A stretch of DNA of 64,000 bases, taken from the NCBI GenBank assembly GCA_947489425.1, contig CANLDL010000004.1, positions 310,001 to 374,000 on the forward strand, in the 5' to 3' direction. This DNA comes from an uncultured Pseudomonadales bacterium. Lineage in GTDB: Bacteria; Pseudomonadota; Gammaproteobacteria; Pseudomonadales; Cellvibrionaceae. Below, piece after piece: positions 54,289-64,000 of the stretch. Under the pieces are notes generated by a model that saw nothing but the letters and a program-made list of their open reading frames with translations, did not search any database and was not told the origin of the DNA. The first letter of the stretch is position 1. Every line of letters begins with the position of its first letter. Made by a program: the position numbers and the translations under genes.

Positions 54289-55587
54289 TTGAAACAAGTA
54301 AATATAGGTATTTGTGGTCTAGGTACAGTTGGTAGTGGTACTTTCAACGTATTAACGCGCAATCTAGAGCAAATACAGTCTCGTATTGGCGGTTCAGTAA
54401 ACATTAAGCTGGTTGGCGCTCGTCGTGACAATCCTGCTTGTGATTTATCGGCTACAGACGTGACTCGTGATATTTTCGACGTTGTTAAAACCCCCGAAAT
54501 TGATATTGTCGTTGAGCTGATTGGTGGTACCACTGTTGCTAAAGATCTTGTACTGCAAGCTATCGACAATGGTAAGCATGTGGTCACAGCAAACAAAGCA
54601 CTGATCGCCGAGTTTGGTAACGATATTTTTGCAAAAGCCAAAGCGAAAGGTGTGATTGTGGCCTATGAGGCAGCGGTTGCTGGTGGTATTCCTATTATTA
54701 AAGCATTGCGCGAAGGCCTAGCGGCGAATCAAATTAATTGGTTGGCGGGTATTATTAATGGCACGGGCAATTTTATTCTCACAGAAATGGGTGATAAAAA
54801 CCGAGACTTTGCCGACGTGCTAAAAGAGGCACAGGAAAAAGGTTACGCCGAGGCCGACCCAACTTTTGATGTTGAGGGTATTGATGCTGCTCATAAATTA
54901 GTGATTTTGGCCTCTTTAGCCTTTGCAATGCCTTTGCAATATGACAAAGTTTTTACCGAAGGTATCAGTAGTATAGAAACAAAAGATATTGAGAGTGCTG
55001 ATAAGCTGGGTTATAGAATCAAACATATTGGTATCGCGCGTCGAGCAGGTGATTCCGTTGAACTGCGCGTTCACCCTACATTAATACCTAAAAAACGTGT
55101 TATTGCTAATGTAGATGGTGTCATGAATGCTGTGTTAGTCAATGGCGATGCTGTTGGACCGACGTTATATTATGGCCCTGGCGCAGGCGCAGAGCCTACG
55201 GCATCTTCGGTTATTGCAGACATTGTTGATGTGGCTAGATATATACATAGCGGTGCAAATACAGCTATACCATCGTTAGGTTTTAACGATCTTAGCGATA
55301 AAGATATCGTCAGTATTGATGATGTGGAAACTTCTTATTATCTTCGTTTATTGGTTGTCGATAAACCTGGTGTTCTATCTCAGTTAACAACTGCATTAAG
55401 TGATGTGAGCATTGGCATTGAGGCTGCTCATCAAGAAGAGCCAGCTGAGGGTGAAGCAAGCGCTGAAATTATCTTATTAACTGATAAAACCGTCGAGTCA
55501 AACTTGTTATCGGCATTGGCCAAAATAGAAGGGCTTGAGAGTGTTTTAGGTGATGTTAAAAAGATTCGTGTTGAATCACTTGGCTAG
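54289..55587 (+). CDS. hom: homoserine dehydrogenase
   Basis: 432 residues with TTG start; GGGAG 10 bases upstream supports it. The NAD(P) fold is GLGTVGSGTFNVL near the N-terminus. The catalytic region includes AAVAGGIPIIKALREGLAAN and GIINGTGNFILTEM. A C-terminal ACT domain (about 345-430) gives feedback control by threonine. It reduces aspartate semialdehyde to homoserine. A TTGACA box at about 54229 with a poor -10 may be its promoter. The 63-base gap to thrC suggests an operon. No aspartokinase domain is fused, unlike E. coli ThrA. Confidence 0.96.
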   Translation: MKQVNIGICGLGTVGSGTFNVLTRNLEQIQSRIGGSVNIKLVGARRDNPACDLSATDVTRDIFDVVKTPEIDIVVELIGGTTVAKDLVLQAIDNGKHVVTANKALIAEFGNDIFAKAKAKGVIVAYEAAVAGGIPIIKALREGLAANQINWLAGIINGTGNFILTEMGDKNRDFADVLKEAQEKGYAEADPTFDVEGIDAAHKLVILASLAFAMPLQYDKVFTEGISSIETKDIESADKLGYRIKHIGIARRAGDSVELRVHPTLIPKKRVIANVDGVMNAVLVNGDAVGPTLYYGPGAGAEPTASSVIADIVDVARYIHSGANTAIPSLGFNDLSDKDIVSIDDVETSYYLRLLVVDKPGVLSQLTTALSDVSIGIEAAHQEEPAEGEASAEIILLTDKTVESNLLSALAKIEGLESVLGDVKKIRVESLG

Positions 55588-55650
55588 TTTTGCTTTTTAA
55601 AAAAGTAAGATCGTAAGAAAAGTTGTTATAAAAGATTAAAGAGAGTAACA

Positions 55651-57042
55651 GTGAAATATATTAGTACGCGTGGCAGGGCACCAGTCCTTAACTTTGAAGA
55701 TGTTGTCTTAACGGGGCTTGCTTCGGATGGCGGGCTCTATTTACCCGAGACCTTGCCCCACTTTTCTAAAGAAGAGATTAGCTCATGGGCAGGTTTAAGT
55801 TACCAAGAGCTAGCTTTTAAAGTTATTAGCCCTTTTGTCGATGGCGAAATTAACGATGCTGATCTAAAAGCTATTATCGAAAAATCCTACTCAACTTTTA
55901 GGCATTCTGCTATTGCACCACTTGTTCAAACTGACCAAAACGAGTGGATATTAGAATTGTTTCAAGGGCCAACGTTGGCCTTTAAAGATTTTGCCTTACA
56001 GTTTTTGGGGAATGTGTTTGACCATATTCTTAAAAAGCGTGATCAAAAAGTCGTTGTAATGGGTGCTACATCGGGTGATACCGGCTCTGCTGCAATTGAG
56101 GGTTGTCGTCATTGTGATAACATCGATATCTTTATTTTACATCCGCACAATCGTGTATCTGATGTTCAGCGTAAACAAATGACGAGTGTACTGGCCAATA
56201 ATGTTCACAATATTGCATTAGAGGGTAACTTTGACGATTGCCAGAATATGGTGAAAGCGAGTTTTAGAGACCAATCATTTTTGCCCGATGGGCGCCAGCT
56301 AGTTGCTGTTAACTCAATTAACTGGGCGCGTATTATGGCTCAGATTGTTTACTATTTTTATGCGTCACTTGCGCTAGGCGGGCCACATAGAAAAGTCTCT
56401 TTCTCTGTTCCCACGGGTAATTTTGGCGACATTTTTGCGGGCTTTTTGGCTAAGAAAATGGGTTTGCCGATTGATCAGTTGATTGTTGCTACCAATGCTA
56501 ATGATATTTTGCACCGTTGTATTAGTAATAACGATCACAGCAAAAAAGAGCTATTACATTCGCTCTCACCCAGCATGGATATTATGGTATCAAGCAACTT
56601 TGAGCGCCTTTTATTCGATTCCTATAACTCTGATGGTGAAGCGATTGCGCAATTAATGGAAGATTTTAAAACGGGTTCGATGGTGTTATCAGATAGTGCA
56701 TTTAACAATGTAAAAGATAACTTTGATAGCTACCGACTTGATGATGATGCAATGATTAAAATTATTGCTGATGTCTTTGACAAAACAGAATACCTACTCG
56801 ACCCGCATACAGCTATCGGTGTCGAAGCGGCAAGGCGGGTACGCAAAAATCACGATGTACCTATGGTTTGTTTAGCAACGGCTCACCCTGCTAAATTTGA
56901 TGAAGCTATTACTAAAGCGGGCCTGCAGAATCCAAAATTACCGCATCATATGCTGGATTTATTTGAGCGCGAAGAGCGTTATAAAGTGTTAAATAACGAT
57001 ATCAGTACAGTTCAAGAGTTTATTCAATCTAATATCCGTTAA
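55651..57042 (+). CDS. thrC: threonine synthase
   Basis: 463 residues, GTG start with AGAGAG upstream. N-terminal MKYISTRGRAPVLNFEDVVL, and the PLP Lys in QGPTLAFKDFALQF. GATSGDTGSAAIEG is the phosphate loop. It converts O-phosphohomoserine to threonine. Its stop is directly next to the stop of the convergent MFS gene, with no space for a terminator in between. No thr leader peptide precedes hom. Confidence 0.96.
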   Translation: MKYISTRGRAPVLNFEDVVLTGLASDGGLYLPETLPHFSKEEISSWAGLSYQELAFKVISPFVDGEINDADLKAIIEKSYSTFRHSAIAPLVQTDQNEWILELFQGPTLAFKDFALQFLGNVFDHILKKRDQKVVVMGATSGDTGSAAIEGCRHCDNIDIFILHPHNRVSDVQRKQMTSVLANNVHNIALEGNFDDCQNMVKASFRDQSFLPDGRQLVAVNSINWARIMAQIVYYFYASLALGGPHRKVSFSVPTGNFGDIFAGFLAKKMGLPIDQLIVATNANDILHRCISNNDHSKKELLHSLSPSMDIMVSSNFERLLFDSYNSDGEAIAQLMEDFKTGSMVLSDSAFNNVKDNFDSYRLDDDAMIKIIADVFDKTEYLLDPHTAIGVEAARRVRKNHDVPMVCLATAHPAKFDEAITKAGLQNPKLPHHMLDLFEREERYKVLNNDISTVQEFIQSNIR

Positions 57043-58224
57043 TCAACTTAGTTGATTGCTAGGCCTGGATTTATTGTGTAATTTAAACCAAATAGTTATC
57101 CCTGCTGCTATAAAGAGCAGGGGTAGGCTGCCTATATTTACTTCGCTCCAGCCAAAGCTATGGAGTAGAGCACCTGAGCCAAAGGCTGCTAAAGCAGCTA
57201 GGCAACTCACAATTAATTCCGCCACTCCCTGTACTCTGCCTTTTTCTTCGGGCGTATGACTATTAGTAACCATTGTTGAGCCTGCGGTATACATCAAGTT
57301 CCAACCTATACCTAATAAAAATAAACCGATATAAAAATTAAATAATGCGATACCGCTTAGCAAGATAATAATGCTGGCAGTTAGTATCAGCATTCCACAT
57401 AAACTTGTATTACTAGCACCAAATCGATCGACTAACTTACCTGAAAAGAAAGAGGGAATAAACATACCCAGTACATGCCATTGGATAACATAAGTAGCAT
57501 CGCTGACCTGATAGTTACAGGCAAGCATTGCCAGTGGCGTAGAAATCATAATTAAAACCATTACCGCGTGGCTGATGGCGGTATTAGTGATTGCCATAAT
57601 AAATACTGGTTGTCGGGTAATCTCTTTGAGCGAGCGTCCCTGTGTATTGACCGCCTGTGACTTACCTGTATTCGGTAATAAGAGGCATAAAGCCAAAGTA
57701 GTTAATCCAAAGGTGGCAACGAGCGCATAGGAACCTGCAAATAAATGCGGTAGTAGAAAATCCTTAGACCAAATTGCTAAACTAGGTGCAACGATTGCGG
57801 CAATAATCCCACCTGACATAACCAGGGCAATTGCTCGCCCACGTTGTTGTGGGTTAACACTATCGGTTGCGGCTAAGCGATAATAAAGTGCACTGGCTTG
57901 AGCAATGCCTAGCAGCATATTACCAAAACAAAATAGCCAAAAATTCAATTCATAAATGGCCCAGCAAGCTATGGTGCCCCCCGATAGGCCGGCAATAGCA
58001 CCCAAACTAAAGCCAACTCGTCTGCCAAAACGTTGCATAATTAATGATAAGGGGAGGGTAGTAAGAATATTTCCAACAGTTAATATCGCTAAAGGAAAGG
58101 TTGCAAAAGCTGAGCTTGGTGCTAGCTGTGATCCTACAACACTGGCTATCGCAACACCTACAATGACTGTTGACCAGTAAAGTATCTGGCATAAAAATAA
58201 AACAGATAATGAAAGATTTAACAT
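57043..58224 (-). CDS. MFS transporter
   Basis: 393 residues with about twelve helices. The motif after helix 2 is MQRFGRRVGFSLGAIAG, and DRFGASNTSLCGMLIL follows in the second half, as in the major facilitator superfamily. The substrate is unknown; the subgroup without fused domains includes drug and metabolite exporters. It is convergent with thrC, base to base, and 235 bases downstream of the AtzF start region on the same strand. A role in urea-related transport is only possible from position. Confidence 0.85.
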   Translation of the reverse strand: MLNLSLSVLFLCQILYWSTVIVGVAIASVVGSQLAPSSAFATFPLAILTVGNILTTLPLSLIMQRFGRRVGFSLGAIAGLSGGTIACWAIYELNFWLFCFGNMLLGIAQASALYYRLAATDSVNPQQRGRAIALVMSGGIIAAIVAPSLAIWSKDFLLPHLFAGSYALVATFGLTTLALCLLLPNTGKSQAVNTQGRSLKEITRQPVFIMAITNTAISHAVMVLIMISTPLAMLACNYQVSDATYVIQWHVLGMFIPSFFSGKLVDRFGASNTSLCGMLILTASIIILLSGIALFNFYIGLFLLGIGWNLMYTAGSTMVTNSHTPEEKGRVQGVAELIVSCLAALAAFGSGALLHSFGWSEVNIGSLPLLFIAAGITIWFKLHNKSRPSNQLS

Positions 58225-58459
58225 ATTAATAGACTTTTTTGATGCGACATCGTGAAAGAAAATTTATTAATCAATAAAAGACTAGTAGATGGTAGTACAG
58301 AGGATCAAAAAAAGATATGAAAAAACTGATGACTTAAAATAACGTTAAAAAATAGGTAGCCATAAGAGACTTATGAGTTCTTTATGAGTGATTACTTACG
58401 GCTTGCCTATACAAAAATAACTTGGTTTTAAGTAATAGCTGGTGGGTTAAATCAGATTA

Positions 58460-60277
58460 TTAACCAAGGGATTTAATATATTCTCTCCAATCTTTAAAAG
58501 CAGTTATATCCCTAGCGCCTTCTAACCCATAGTCTTCACAAATAAAACCACTAACCCAATCACCATTAATCGTTTCTAGTTTACCGATACCTAATGGGGC
58601 GGGAATACCTGCTACGAAGGAACCGAAATGCTCTTCCGGTACAGCCCATATCTCTATCAGAATAGATTCACCTTGATCGACTCTTTTCAACCCTGGTCTA
58701 AATGGAGGGCCGCCAGCTAGTGCATAAAATTGATAGTTATTCGAGGTGGTAGTTGACTCTAATAATATCGCGTTTCTCTCGCTGAGTTGATGATTAAGTG
58801 GCATACCTTCTAGGTGCGCGCCACATACAGCAACAGAAATATAACTATCAATCGACAAAGTGTGTTCGTCTTCGCTAATATTTGGCATAGGGTTATTGGT
58901 TGCCCCCATGCCCCAATTGTTGACAGCTAAATAGCACTGACTAATTTGCTGTAGTAGTTTATCTTCTAGTTTATTGGCAAACAAGGTAATACCAAAAGGG
59001 AGTTGCTGACTTGTAAATCCAGCAGGAATCGCAAGCGCACTGTAGTCGAGTAAGTTAATAAAATTAGTGTAATAGCCCATATTGCTATTTAGCCCAATGG
59101 GGTTTGCCTGCAACTCAGATATTTTGTAATGGTTGCTGGTTGTTGGCATAACAATACTATCAACAGCTGCTAGTATTTCGTCGCACTGTTTTTTAAAGTT
59201 GGTTAATTTATAGAAACCATCGAAGGCATCAATAGCGGTTTTTGTATTAGCGCTTTTAATAATTGTCGATACCGTTTTATCGCATTGATGGGTGCTATCT
59301 TCTATAAAATTACCAACGGCATGGTAGCGCTCGGCGACCCAAGGCCCGTTATATAAGAGTGTTGCCGCCTTTAAAAAAATACTTAAGTCGATAGAGACTA
59401 ATTCTGCTCCAGCCTGTTCTAATTGTTTGCAGGCTTGCTTGAATAGATTTAAGTATTCTGTGTTACCAAAAAACTCTAAATCCTCATCTCGTGGGACGCC
59501 TATTTTGAAGTTATCAGTTATTTTTCTTGTAGAGAAGTCGGCGGGTCTTGAGTAGGTATCTTCGCTATCATAAACACTGGCGGTGTCTAGTAATGTATCG
59601 GCATCATCTTGCGTTGTTGTAAAAAAGGTGACGCAGTCGAGTGATTTGCAAGCAGGTACAACGCCGCGGCAACTGAGTAAACCAATAGAAGGCTTGGTGC
59701 CAATAATGTTATTTAATGCCGCAGGTACGCGACCAGAGCCAGCGGTATCTGTACCTAAGGCAAAGCTCACTTGTCCCGTTGCAACAGCAAAGGATGAGCC
59801 CGAGCTTGAACCGCCCGAAATATACTCTGCATCAAAAGCGTTGGTGACTGCACCATAGGGAGAGCGTGTACCTACAAGGCCCGTCGCAAATTGATCTAGG
59901 TTGGTTTTTCCCATCGGTATTGCGCCAGCATCAATTAATTGTTGAATAACAAAAGCATGTTCGCTGGGTGTGTAGGCAAAATCAGGACAAGCAGCTGTTG
60001 TAGGTATGCCCTTTAAGTCGATATTATCTTTAACCGCAAAGGGGATACCCCATAGTGGAGAGTCTTCAATATTTTTGCTGCTTAAAGCGTCTAAATAGGG
60101 TTTTAGTTGATCTTCGCTAAGCACTGTTATCCAAGCATTGGATGACTGTGCACTTTTAATTTTTTCCAAACATTGTTTAATCAAAATATCAGGCGATAGT
60201 GTTTTATTAATGTAGGCTTCTCGTAAGGCTGCTATATTCATTGGTATGGTATTCATGGTGTTATTTCTAGTACTCAT
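58460..60277 (-). CDS. atzF: allophanate hydrolase
   Basis: 605 residues. Amidase signature: Lys in AVKDNIDLKGIPTTAACPDF, SGGSSSGSSFAVATG, and GTDTAGSGRVPAAL with the cis-Ser and nucleophile Ser of the Ser-cisSer-Lys triad. The C-terminal domain (about 470-605) is the AtzF-type extension with GGPPFRPGLKRVDQG. It splits allophanate to ammonia and CO2, the second step of ATP-dependent urea use. It lies 50 bases after the urea carboxylase gene, same operon. Met at residue 8 is an alternative start. Confidence 0.95.
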   Translation of the reverse strand: MSTRNNTMNTIPMNIAALREAYINKTLSPDILIKQCLEKIKSAQSSNAWITVLSEDQLKPYLDALSSKNIEDSPLWGIPFAVKDNIDLKGIPTTAACPDFAYTPSEHAFVIQQLIDAGAIPMGKTNLDQFATGLVGTRSPYGAVTNAFDAEYISGGSSSGSSFAVATGQVSFALGTDTAGSGRVPAALNNIIGTKPSIGLLSCRGVVPACKSLDCVTFFTTTQDDADTLLDTASVYDSEDTYSRPADFSTRKITDNFKIGVPRDEDLEFFGNTEYLNLFKQACKQLEQAGAELVSIDLSIFLKAATLLYNGPWVAERYHAVGNFIEDSTHQCDKTVSTIIKSANTKTAIDAFDGFYKLTNFKKQCDEILAAVDSIVMPTTSNHYKISELQANPIGLNSNMGYYTNFINLLDYSALAIPAGFTSQQLPFGITLFANKLEDKLLQQISQCYLAVNNWGMGATNNPMPNISEDEHTLSIDSYISVAVCGAHLEGMPLNHQLSERNAILLESTTTSNNYQFYALAGGPPFRPGLKRVDQGESILIEIWAVPEEHFGSFVAGIPAPLGIGKLETINGDWVSGFICEDYGLEGARDITAFKDWREYIKSLG

Positions 60278-60327
60278 ATTTTTTACGTTAGTTTATTAGT
60301 CACTCATTCATGGGCTTTCAGTTTTTG

Positions 60328-63300
60328 CTAATCTTCCTTGATCACAAATAAGGTTTGGCCTGCATTGAGCTGTTGGCTTTCTTTCACAAGCACCGATGAA
60401 ATTGTCCCCGATTTATCACAAGTAATTGGAAACTCCATTTTCATTGACTCGATAATAGCGAGTGTGTCGCCTGGTTGGACTATTTGACCTTCGCTAACAT
60501 TTAACTTCCACAGTGAGCCTGGAATATGTGAATTAATGGCTTCTTCGTTTTCTTTAAGAATAACTTCGCCGGTATTTTCAGTATCATTAATTTCAACCGT
60601 ATCAAAGTTAAGTCCCGCTGCCTCCCAACGATCTCTCTCTTTAGAGAATGCGCTACGTTGTTGAGTTCTAAAACTTTCGATGCTTTCTGAGTTTTTATCC
60701 AAAAACTCTTCATAATCTGCAAGGCTAAACTCGCTTTCTTCAACGCGTAGGGAGAATCGACCCAAAGGAAAATCACTGCGGATCTGTTCAAGCTCGCAGG
60801 CATCGACTTCATAAAAGCGAATTTGATCAAAAAAGCGCAGTAGCCAAGGCTTAGCAAAATCGTCGGTTTTGTTATAGCGGTTCCACATTTGTAATGTGCG
60901 CCCAACAAACTGATAACCACCAGGGCCTTCCATGCCATAGATACACATATAAGCACCACCGATACCGACAGCGTTTTCTGGTGTCCATGTGCGTGCTGGA
61001 TTATATTTTGTAGTCACTAAGCGGTGGCGTGGATCTAGTGGTGTGGCAACAGGTGCCCCTAAATAAACATCGCCCAAGCCCATCACCAAATAATGCGCCG
61101 ATAGAACAATATCTTTGACTTCATCAATAGAGTTAAGCCCATTAATGCGCCGAATAAATTCGATATTACTTGGGCACCAAGGTGCATCGGGGTTGACTGT
61201 TGTCATATATTTTTCGATGGCCACTCGGGTAGAAGGGTCATCCCAAGATAAAGGTAGGTATACGGTTCGTGTAGGCACTGTCATCGACGAGATATCACCA
61301 AGTTCTGCCTCTGCACTTTGTAGAATATCGATGAGCTCATCTCGGCTCAGATGCAAATTATCAAAGTGGATTTGTAGGGATCGAACACCTGGTGTTATAT
61401 CAATAATATGTCTGAGAGAAAAATTGATTTTTTGTTCTCGTTCGAGCCAAAGCATTAATGCATGTACGCGAAAACGCAATCGCAGATCGAGTTCGAGCTC
61501 TCCATATTCAATAAGTATATTGTCATCCCCCGACACACGATACACAATTTTGGGTAAGGTTCCGCTTGCCTCTTTTTGAAAAAGTTGGGGTGATAACTCT
61601 CCTGTCACTTTTTGAGGGGTTTTTGGAATGTTTGTTTCGTGAGATAAGTGTTCAATAAAGTACTGTTGGGCTTTTTCTTGTTGCTCGGCATCCGCCATCG
61701 AAACTGGTATAAATTGAATAGTATCTTCGGGTTTTAATTGCCCTAGCTTCCAAAGGTCAGCTTTTATGATAGTAACCGGGCAAACAAAGCCACCTAGACT
61801 TGGGCCGTCGGGTCCGAGGATTACTGGCATATCGCCGGTAAAATCTACAGCACCAATAGCATAGGCATTATCGTGAATATTGGATGGGTGTAGGCCTGCT
61901 TCCCCTCCATCTTTTCGTGCCCATTGCGGCTTGGGACCATTCAAGCGGACACCTGTTCGGCTGGAGTTAAAATGTACTTGCCATTTTGTTTCAAAAAATA
62001 TTTTTATATCATCATCGGTAAAAAAGTCGGGGGCACCATGGGGGCCATAAATTACCAATATTTCCCAATGTGATGAATAAGCTGGTTGCTCTTCAGTAGA
62101 CAGCTGAGGTAGGTCTTGGCATACCTTAGCGATATCGCCTGTTGTTAAATATGCACTAGGCAGTACGTCGCCCTCGCGTAGAGCACGACCGCTATGCCCA
62201 CCGAATTGACCAAGTGTAAAGGTGCTTTTGCTCTTGAGGTAGTCGCTTACCTGTAAGCCCTCTTTGATGGCAAGATAGCTACGCATACCCGCGTCGCTTA
62301 GTTTGCCTAATTCTAAAATGCTGCCAGCCTTAACAGTTATTGCCTGCCAAAAATTAATGGATTTTCCATCGAGTGTGGCAGCCATTTGTGCACCCGTCAG
62401 AGCAATAATGGCATCGTTCCTAAATTGTAGAGTAGGGCCGGTTAGTGTTATTTCTAAACCTGCTGCATTATCGCTATTCCCCACTAATTTATTGGCGAGT
62501 TGGAAGGCAAGGTTATCCATTGGGCCCGAGGGCGGTACGCCGACATCCCATAGACCGATGCGGCCGGGGTAGTCTTGTACTGTGGTCTGCGTACCTGCTT
62601 TGAGTACATCGATACCAATGCTTTGATAAGCAAAGGTATTTAAATAGTTTGTTGTAAATACGCTCTCTTTAATGGTGTCTTCTTCTAACACTTTTTGTAA
62701 GTAGTGAAGGTTAGAGGTAATACCTTCTATGTGCGTATTGCCTAATGCTGCAATTAGTTTACTGATTGCTCTGTTTCTATCGGGCTCGTGTGCAATAACT
62801 TTTGCAAGCATAGGGTCGTAAAAAGCAGAGACAGTAATACCTGAATTAATATAGCTGTCGCAGCGACAATCATCAGGGAGCGATACATGAGTTAGCAAGC
62901 CGCTACTGGGTTGGAAATTTTTATAGGGGTCTTCTGCGTAAACACGTGCCTGAATGGCATGACCTGTAGATTGGTGTTTATAACTAAGTAATTCTTCTGC
63001 CTCGTTGGCGGCAACTTTTATCATCCATTCGACAAGATCAACACCGGTAACCATTTCAGTCACACCGTGCTCGACTTGTAAGCGTGTGTTCATCTCTAAA
63101 AAGTAAAAGTCTTTGGAGTCGATATCGTAAATATATTCGACAGTTCCCGCCGATTGATAGTTAACAGCCTCGGCTAATTGTTTGGCTGCGTTAATCATTT
63201 TATCGCGTATGGCTTCATCTAAATTGGGCGCGGGCGTCTCTTCAATCACTTTTTGGTTGCGGCGCTGTAGCGAGCAATCGCGTTCACCCAAGGTTGCAAC

Positions 63301-63957
63301 ATAACCTTTTCCGTCACCAATAACTTGTACTTCGATATGGCGAGAGCAATTAATATACTTTTCGAGAAATACGCCATCGTTGCCAAAGTTATTTTTACTT
63401 AGGCGTTTTACACTATCAAAGGCCTCTTTCAGCTCTTGTTGGTTTTGGCATATTTTCATACCAATGCCGCCGCCACCCGCGGTGCTTTTAAGCATCAGTG
63501 GGTAGCCAATTTTTTCACCCGTCGCAAGAGCATCATCGATATCTGTTAATAAATCTGAGCCAGGTACAAGAGGCACGCCATTTTGGCTCGCGAGATCACG
63601 GGCAGTATGTTTTAGGCCAAATTGTTCAAGTTGCTCAGGCGTAGGCCCGATAAAAGCAATGTTCTCCTGCGCGCAGCGTCTTGCAAAATTGGCATTTTCA
63701 CTCAAAAAGCCATAGCCTGGATGTATGGCCTCTACATTATTAGCCTTCGAAAGCGCTATTATTTTTTCTATATTTAGGTAGGTTTCACTGGCTAAATTAC
63801 CTGGAAGTGCAATCGCTTCGTCGGCAAGCTCAACATGTAGTGACGATTTATCGGCCTCGGAATAGAGCGCAACCGATGTAATGTTCATTTTTTTTAAGGT
63901 TCGAACAATACGAACAGCAATAGCACCACGATTAGCAATTAATATTTTTTTAAACAT
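60328..63957 (-). CDS. uca: urea carboxylase
   Basis: 1209 residues from MFKKILIANRGAIAVRIVR. An upstream open frame to the window edge adds 14 unlikely residues. The biotin carboxylase domain is at about 1-445 with GGGGIGMKICQNQQEL. The AHS2-like carboxyltransferase half at about 465-780 has VQDYPGRIGLWDVGVPPSGP. The AHS1-like half follows at about 810-1030. The biotinyl domain is at the C-terminus with IESMKMEFPI (biotin Lys). It makes allophanate from urea, ATP and bicarbonate, for the AtzF-type hydrolase encoded next. The usual urea-carboxylase-associated proteins and transporter are not in the window and may lie beyond its right edge. Confidence 0.95.
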   Translation of the reverse strand: MFKKILIANRGAIAVRIVRTLKKMNITSVALYSEADKSSLHVELADEAIALPGNLASETYLNIEKIIALSKANNVEAIHPGYGFLSENANFARRCAQENIAFIGPTPEQLEQFGLKHTARDLASQNGVPLVPGSDLLTDIDDALATGEKIGYPLMLKSTAGGGGIGMKICQNQQELKEAFDSVKRLSKNNFGNDGVFLEKYINCSRHIEVQVIGDGKGYVATLGERDCSLQRRNQKVIEETPAPNLDEAIRDKMINAAKQLAEAVNYQSAGTVEYIYDIDSKDFYFLEMNTRLQVEHGVTEMVTGVDLVEWMIKVAANEAEELLSYKHQSTGHAIQARVYAEDPYKNFQPSSGLLTHVSLPDDCRCDSYINSGITVSAFYDPMLAKVIAHEPDRNRAISKLIAALGNTHIEGITSNLHYLQKVLEEDTIKESVFTTNYLNTFAYQSIGIDVLKAGTQTTVQDYPGRIGLWDVGVPPSGPMDNLAFQLANKLVGNSDNAAGLEITLTGPTLQFRNDAIIALTGAQMAATLDGKSINFWQAITVKAGSILELGKLSDAGMRSYLAIKEGLQVSDYLKSKSTFTLGQFGGHSGRALREGDVLPSAYLTTGDIAKVCQDLPQLSTEEQPAYSSHWEILVIYGPHGAPDFFTDDDIKIFFETKWQVHFNSSRTGVRLNGPKPQWARKDGGEAGLHPSNIHDNAYAIGAVDFTGDMPVILGPDGPSLGGFVCPVTIIKADLWKLGQLKPEDTIQFIPVSMADAEQQEKAQQYFIEHLSHETNIPKTPQKVTGELSPQLFQKEASGTLPKIVYRVSGDDNILIEYGELELDLRLRFRVHALMLWLEREQKINFSLRHIIDITPGVRSLQIHFDNLHLSRDELIDILQSAEAELGDISSMTVPTRTVYLPLSWDDPSTRVAIEKYMTTVNPDAPWCPSNIEFIRRINGLNSIDEVKDIVLSAHYLVMGLGDVYLGAPVATPLDPRHRLVTTKYNPARTWTPENAVGIGGAYMCIYGMEGPGGYQFVGRTLQMWNRYNKTDDFAKPWLLRFFDQIRFYEVDACELEQIRSDFPLGRFSLRVEESEFSLADYEEFLDKNSESIESFRTQQRSAFSKERDRWEAAGLNFDTVEINDTENTGEVILKENEEAINSHIPGSLWKLNVSEGQIVQPGDTLAIIESMKMEFPITCDKSGTISSVLVKESQQLNAGQTLFVIKED

Positions 63958-64000
63958 AAAATAGTGAAGTCTAAACAGGCAGAGCCGTCTCTGCATCAAC

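Overview
The window looks like chromosomal DNA of a marine-type gammaproteobacterium. It is AT-rich by eye. The order ffh - rpsP - rimM - trmD - rplS - dsbC - hom - thrC is the arrangement known from Pseudomonas and Cellvibrio relatives. Flp/Tad pilus genes, an LbtU-type porin, three GGDEF/EAL proteins and a urea carboxylase/allophanate hydrolase pair fit a free-living, iron-limited aquatic bacterium. Species cannot be fixed from the sequence alone.

Layout. 0-3.8 kb: end of a Tad pilus locus (Flp pilin and two TadE/TadG-like pseudopilins). 4.2-13.9 kb: an iron and haem block with long Fur-like palindromes: LbtU-type porin, two imelysins, a di-haem DUF1111 protein, a DUF1513 protein, a small hemP (11048-11209, minus), an AEC transporter and a HemS/ChuS-like haem-handling protein. 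14.0-19.0 kb: a large MASE1/CHASE histidine kinase with a REC-GGDEF-EAL regulator. 19.2-20.2 kb: bfr and bfd. 20.3-20.65 kb: debris of broken genes. 20.7-25.0 kb: a MOSC/ferredoxin-reductase fusion, a GST and a PLP lyase, divergent from an Lrp-type regulator. 25.0-34.2 kb: a decayed PAAR gene, its 3' end split by an 8.4-kb integrative element (integrase, AlpA-like protein, HTH proteins, DUF6387-like protein), then tRNA-Ser(GGA). 34.4-42.7 kb: housekeeping genes (QueD-like, lytic transglycosylase, 4.5S RNA, tesB, mobA, a YHS protein, a histidine kinase/response regulator pair, pdxH). 43.3-45.1 kb: ilvA behind an isoleucine-rich leader peptide and attenuator. 45.2-57.0 kb: two GGDEF/EAL proteins, ffh, the rpsP operon, dsbC, hom and thrC. 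57.0-64 kb: an MFS transporter, allophanate hydrolase and urea carboxylase.

The most unusual structure is a gene-free region in the element (about 28.95-29.74 kb). It holds at least 19 short tandem pairs with a period of 10 or 11 bp. The units fall into three families (CCTT-, AGGT- and TCAACA-based). Within most pairs the variable bases agree, yet they differ from pair to pair. This may be an origin or partition region of an undescribed element family, or the product of a tandem-duplication process.

How genes work together. Fur-like palindromes of the form AAATGATA-N5-TATCATTT tie porin, imelysins, hemP, AEC transporter, HemS-like protein and probably bfd into one iron response. The left att copy keeps the PAAR reading frame open and the right copy keeps the gene's original last codons, so the att core was a coding sequence. 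The ilvA leader suggests attenuation by isoleucine, the pathway end product, with hom and thrC supplying threonine.
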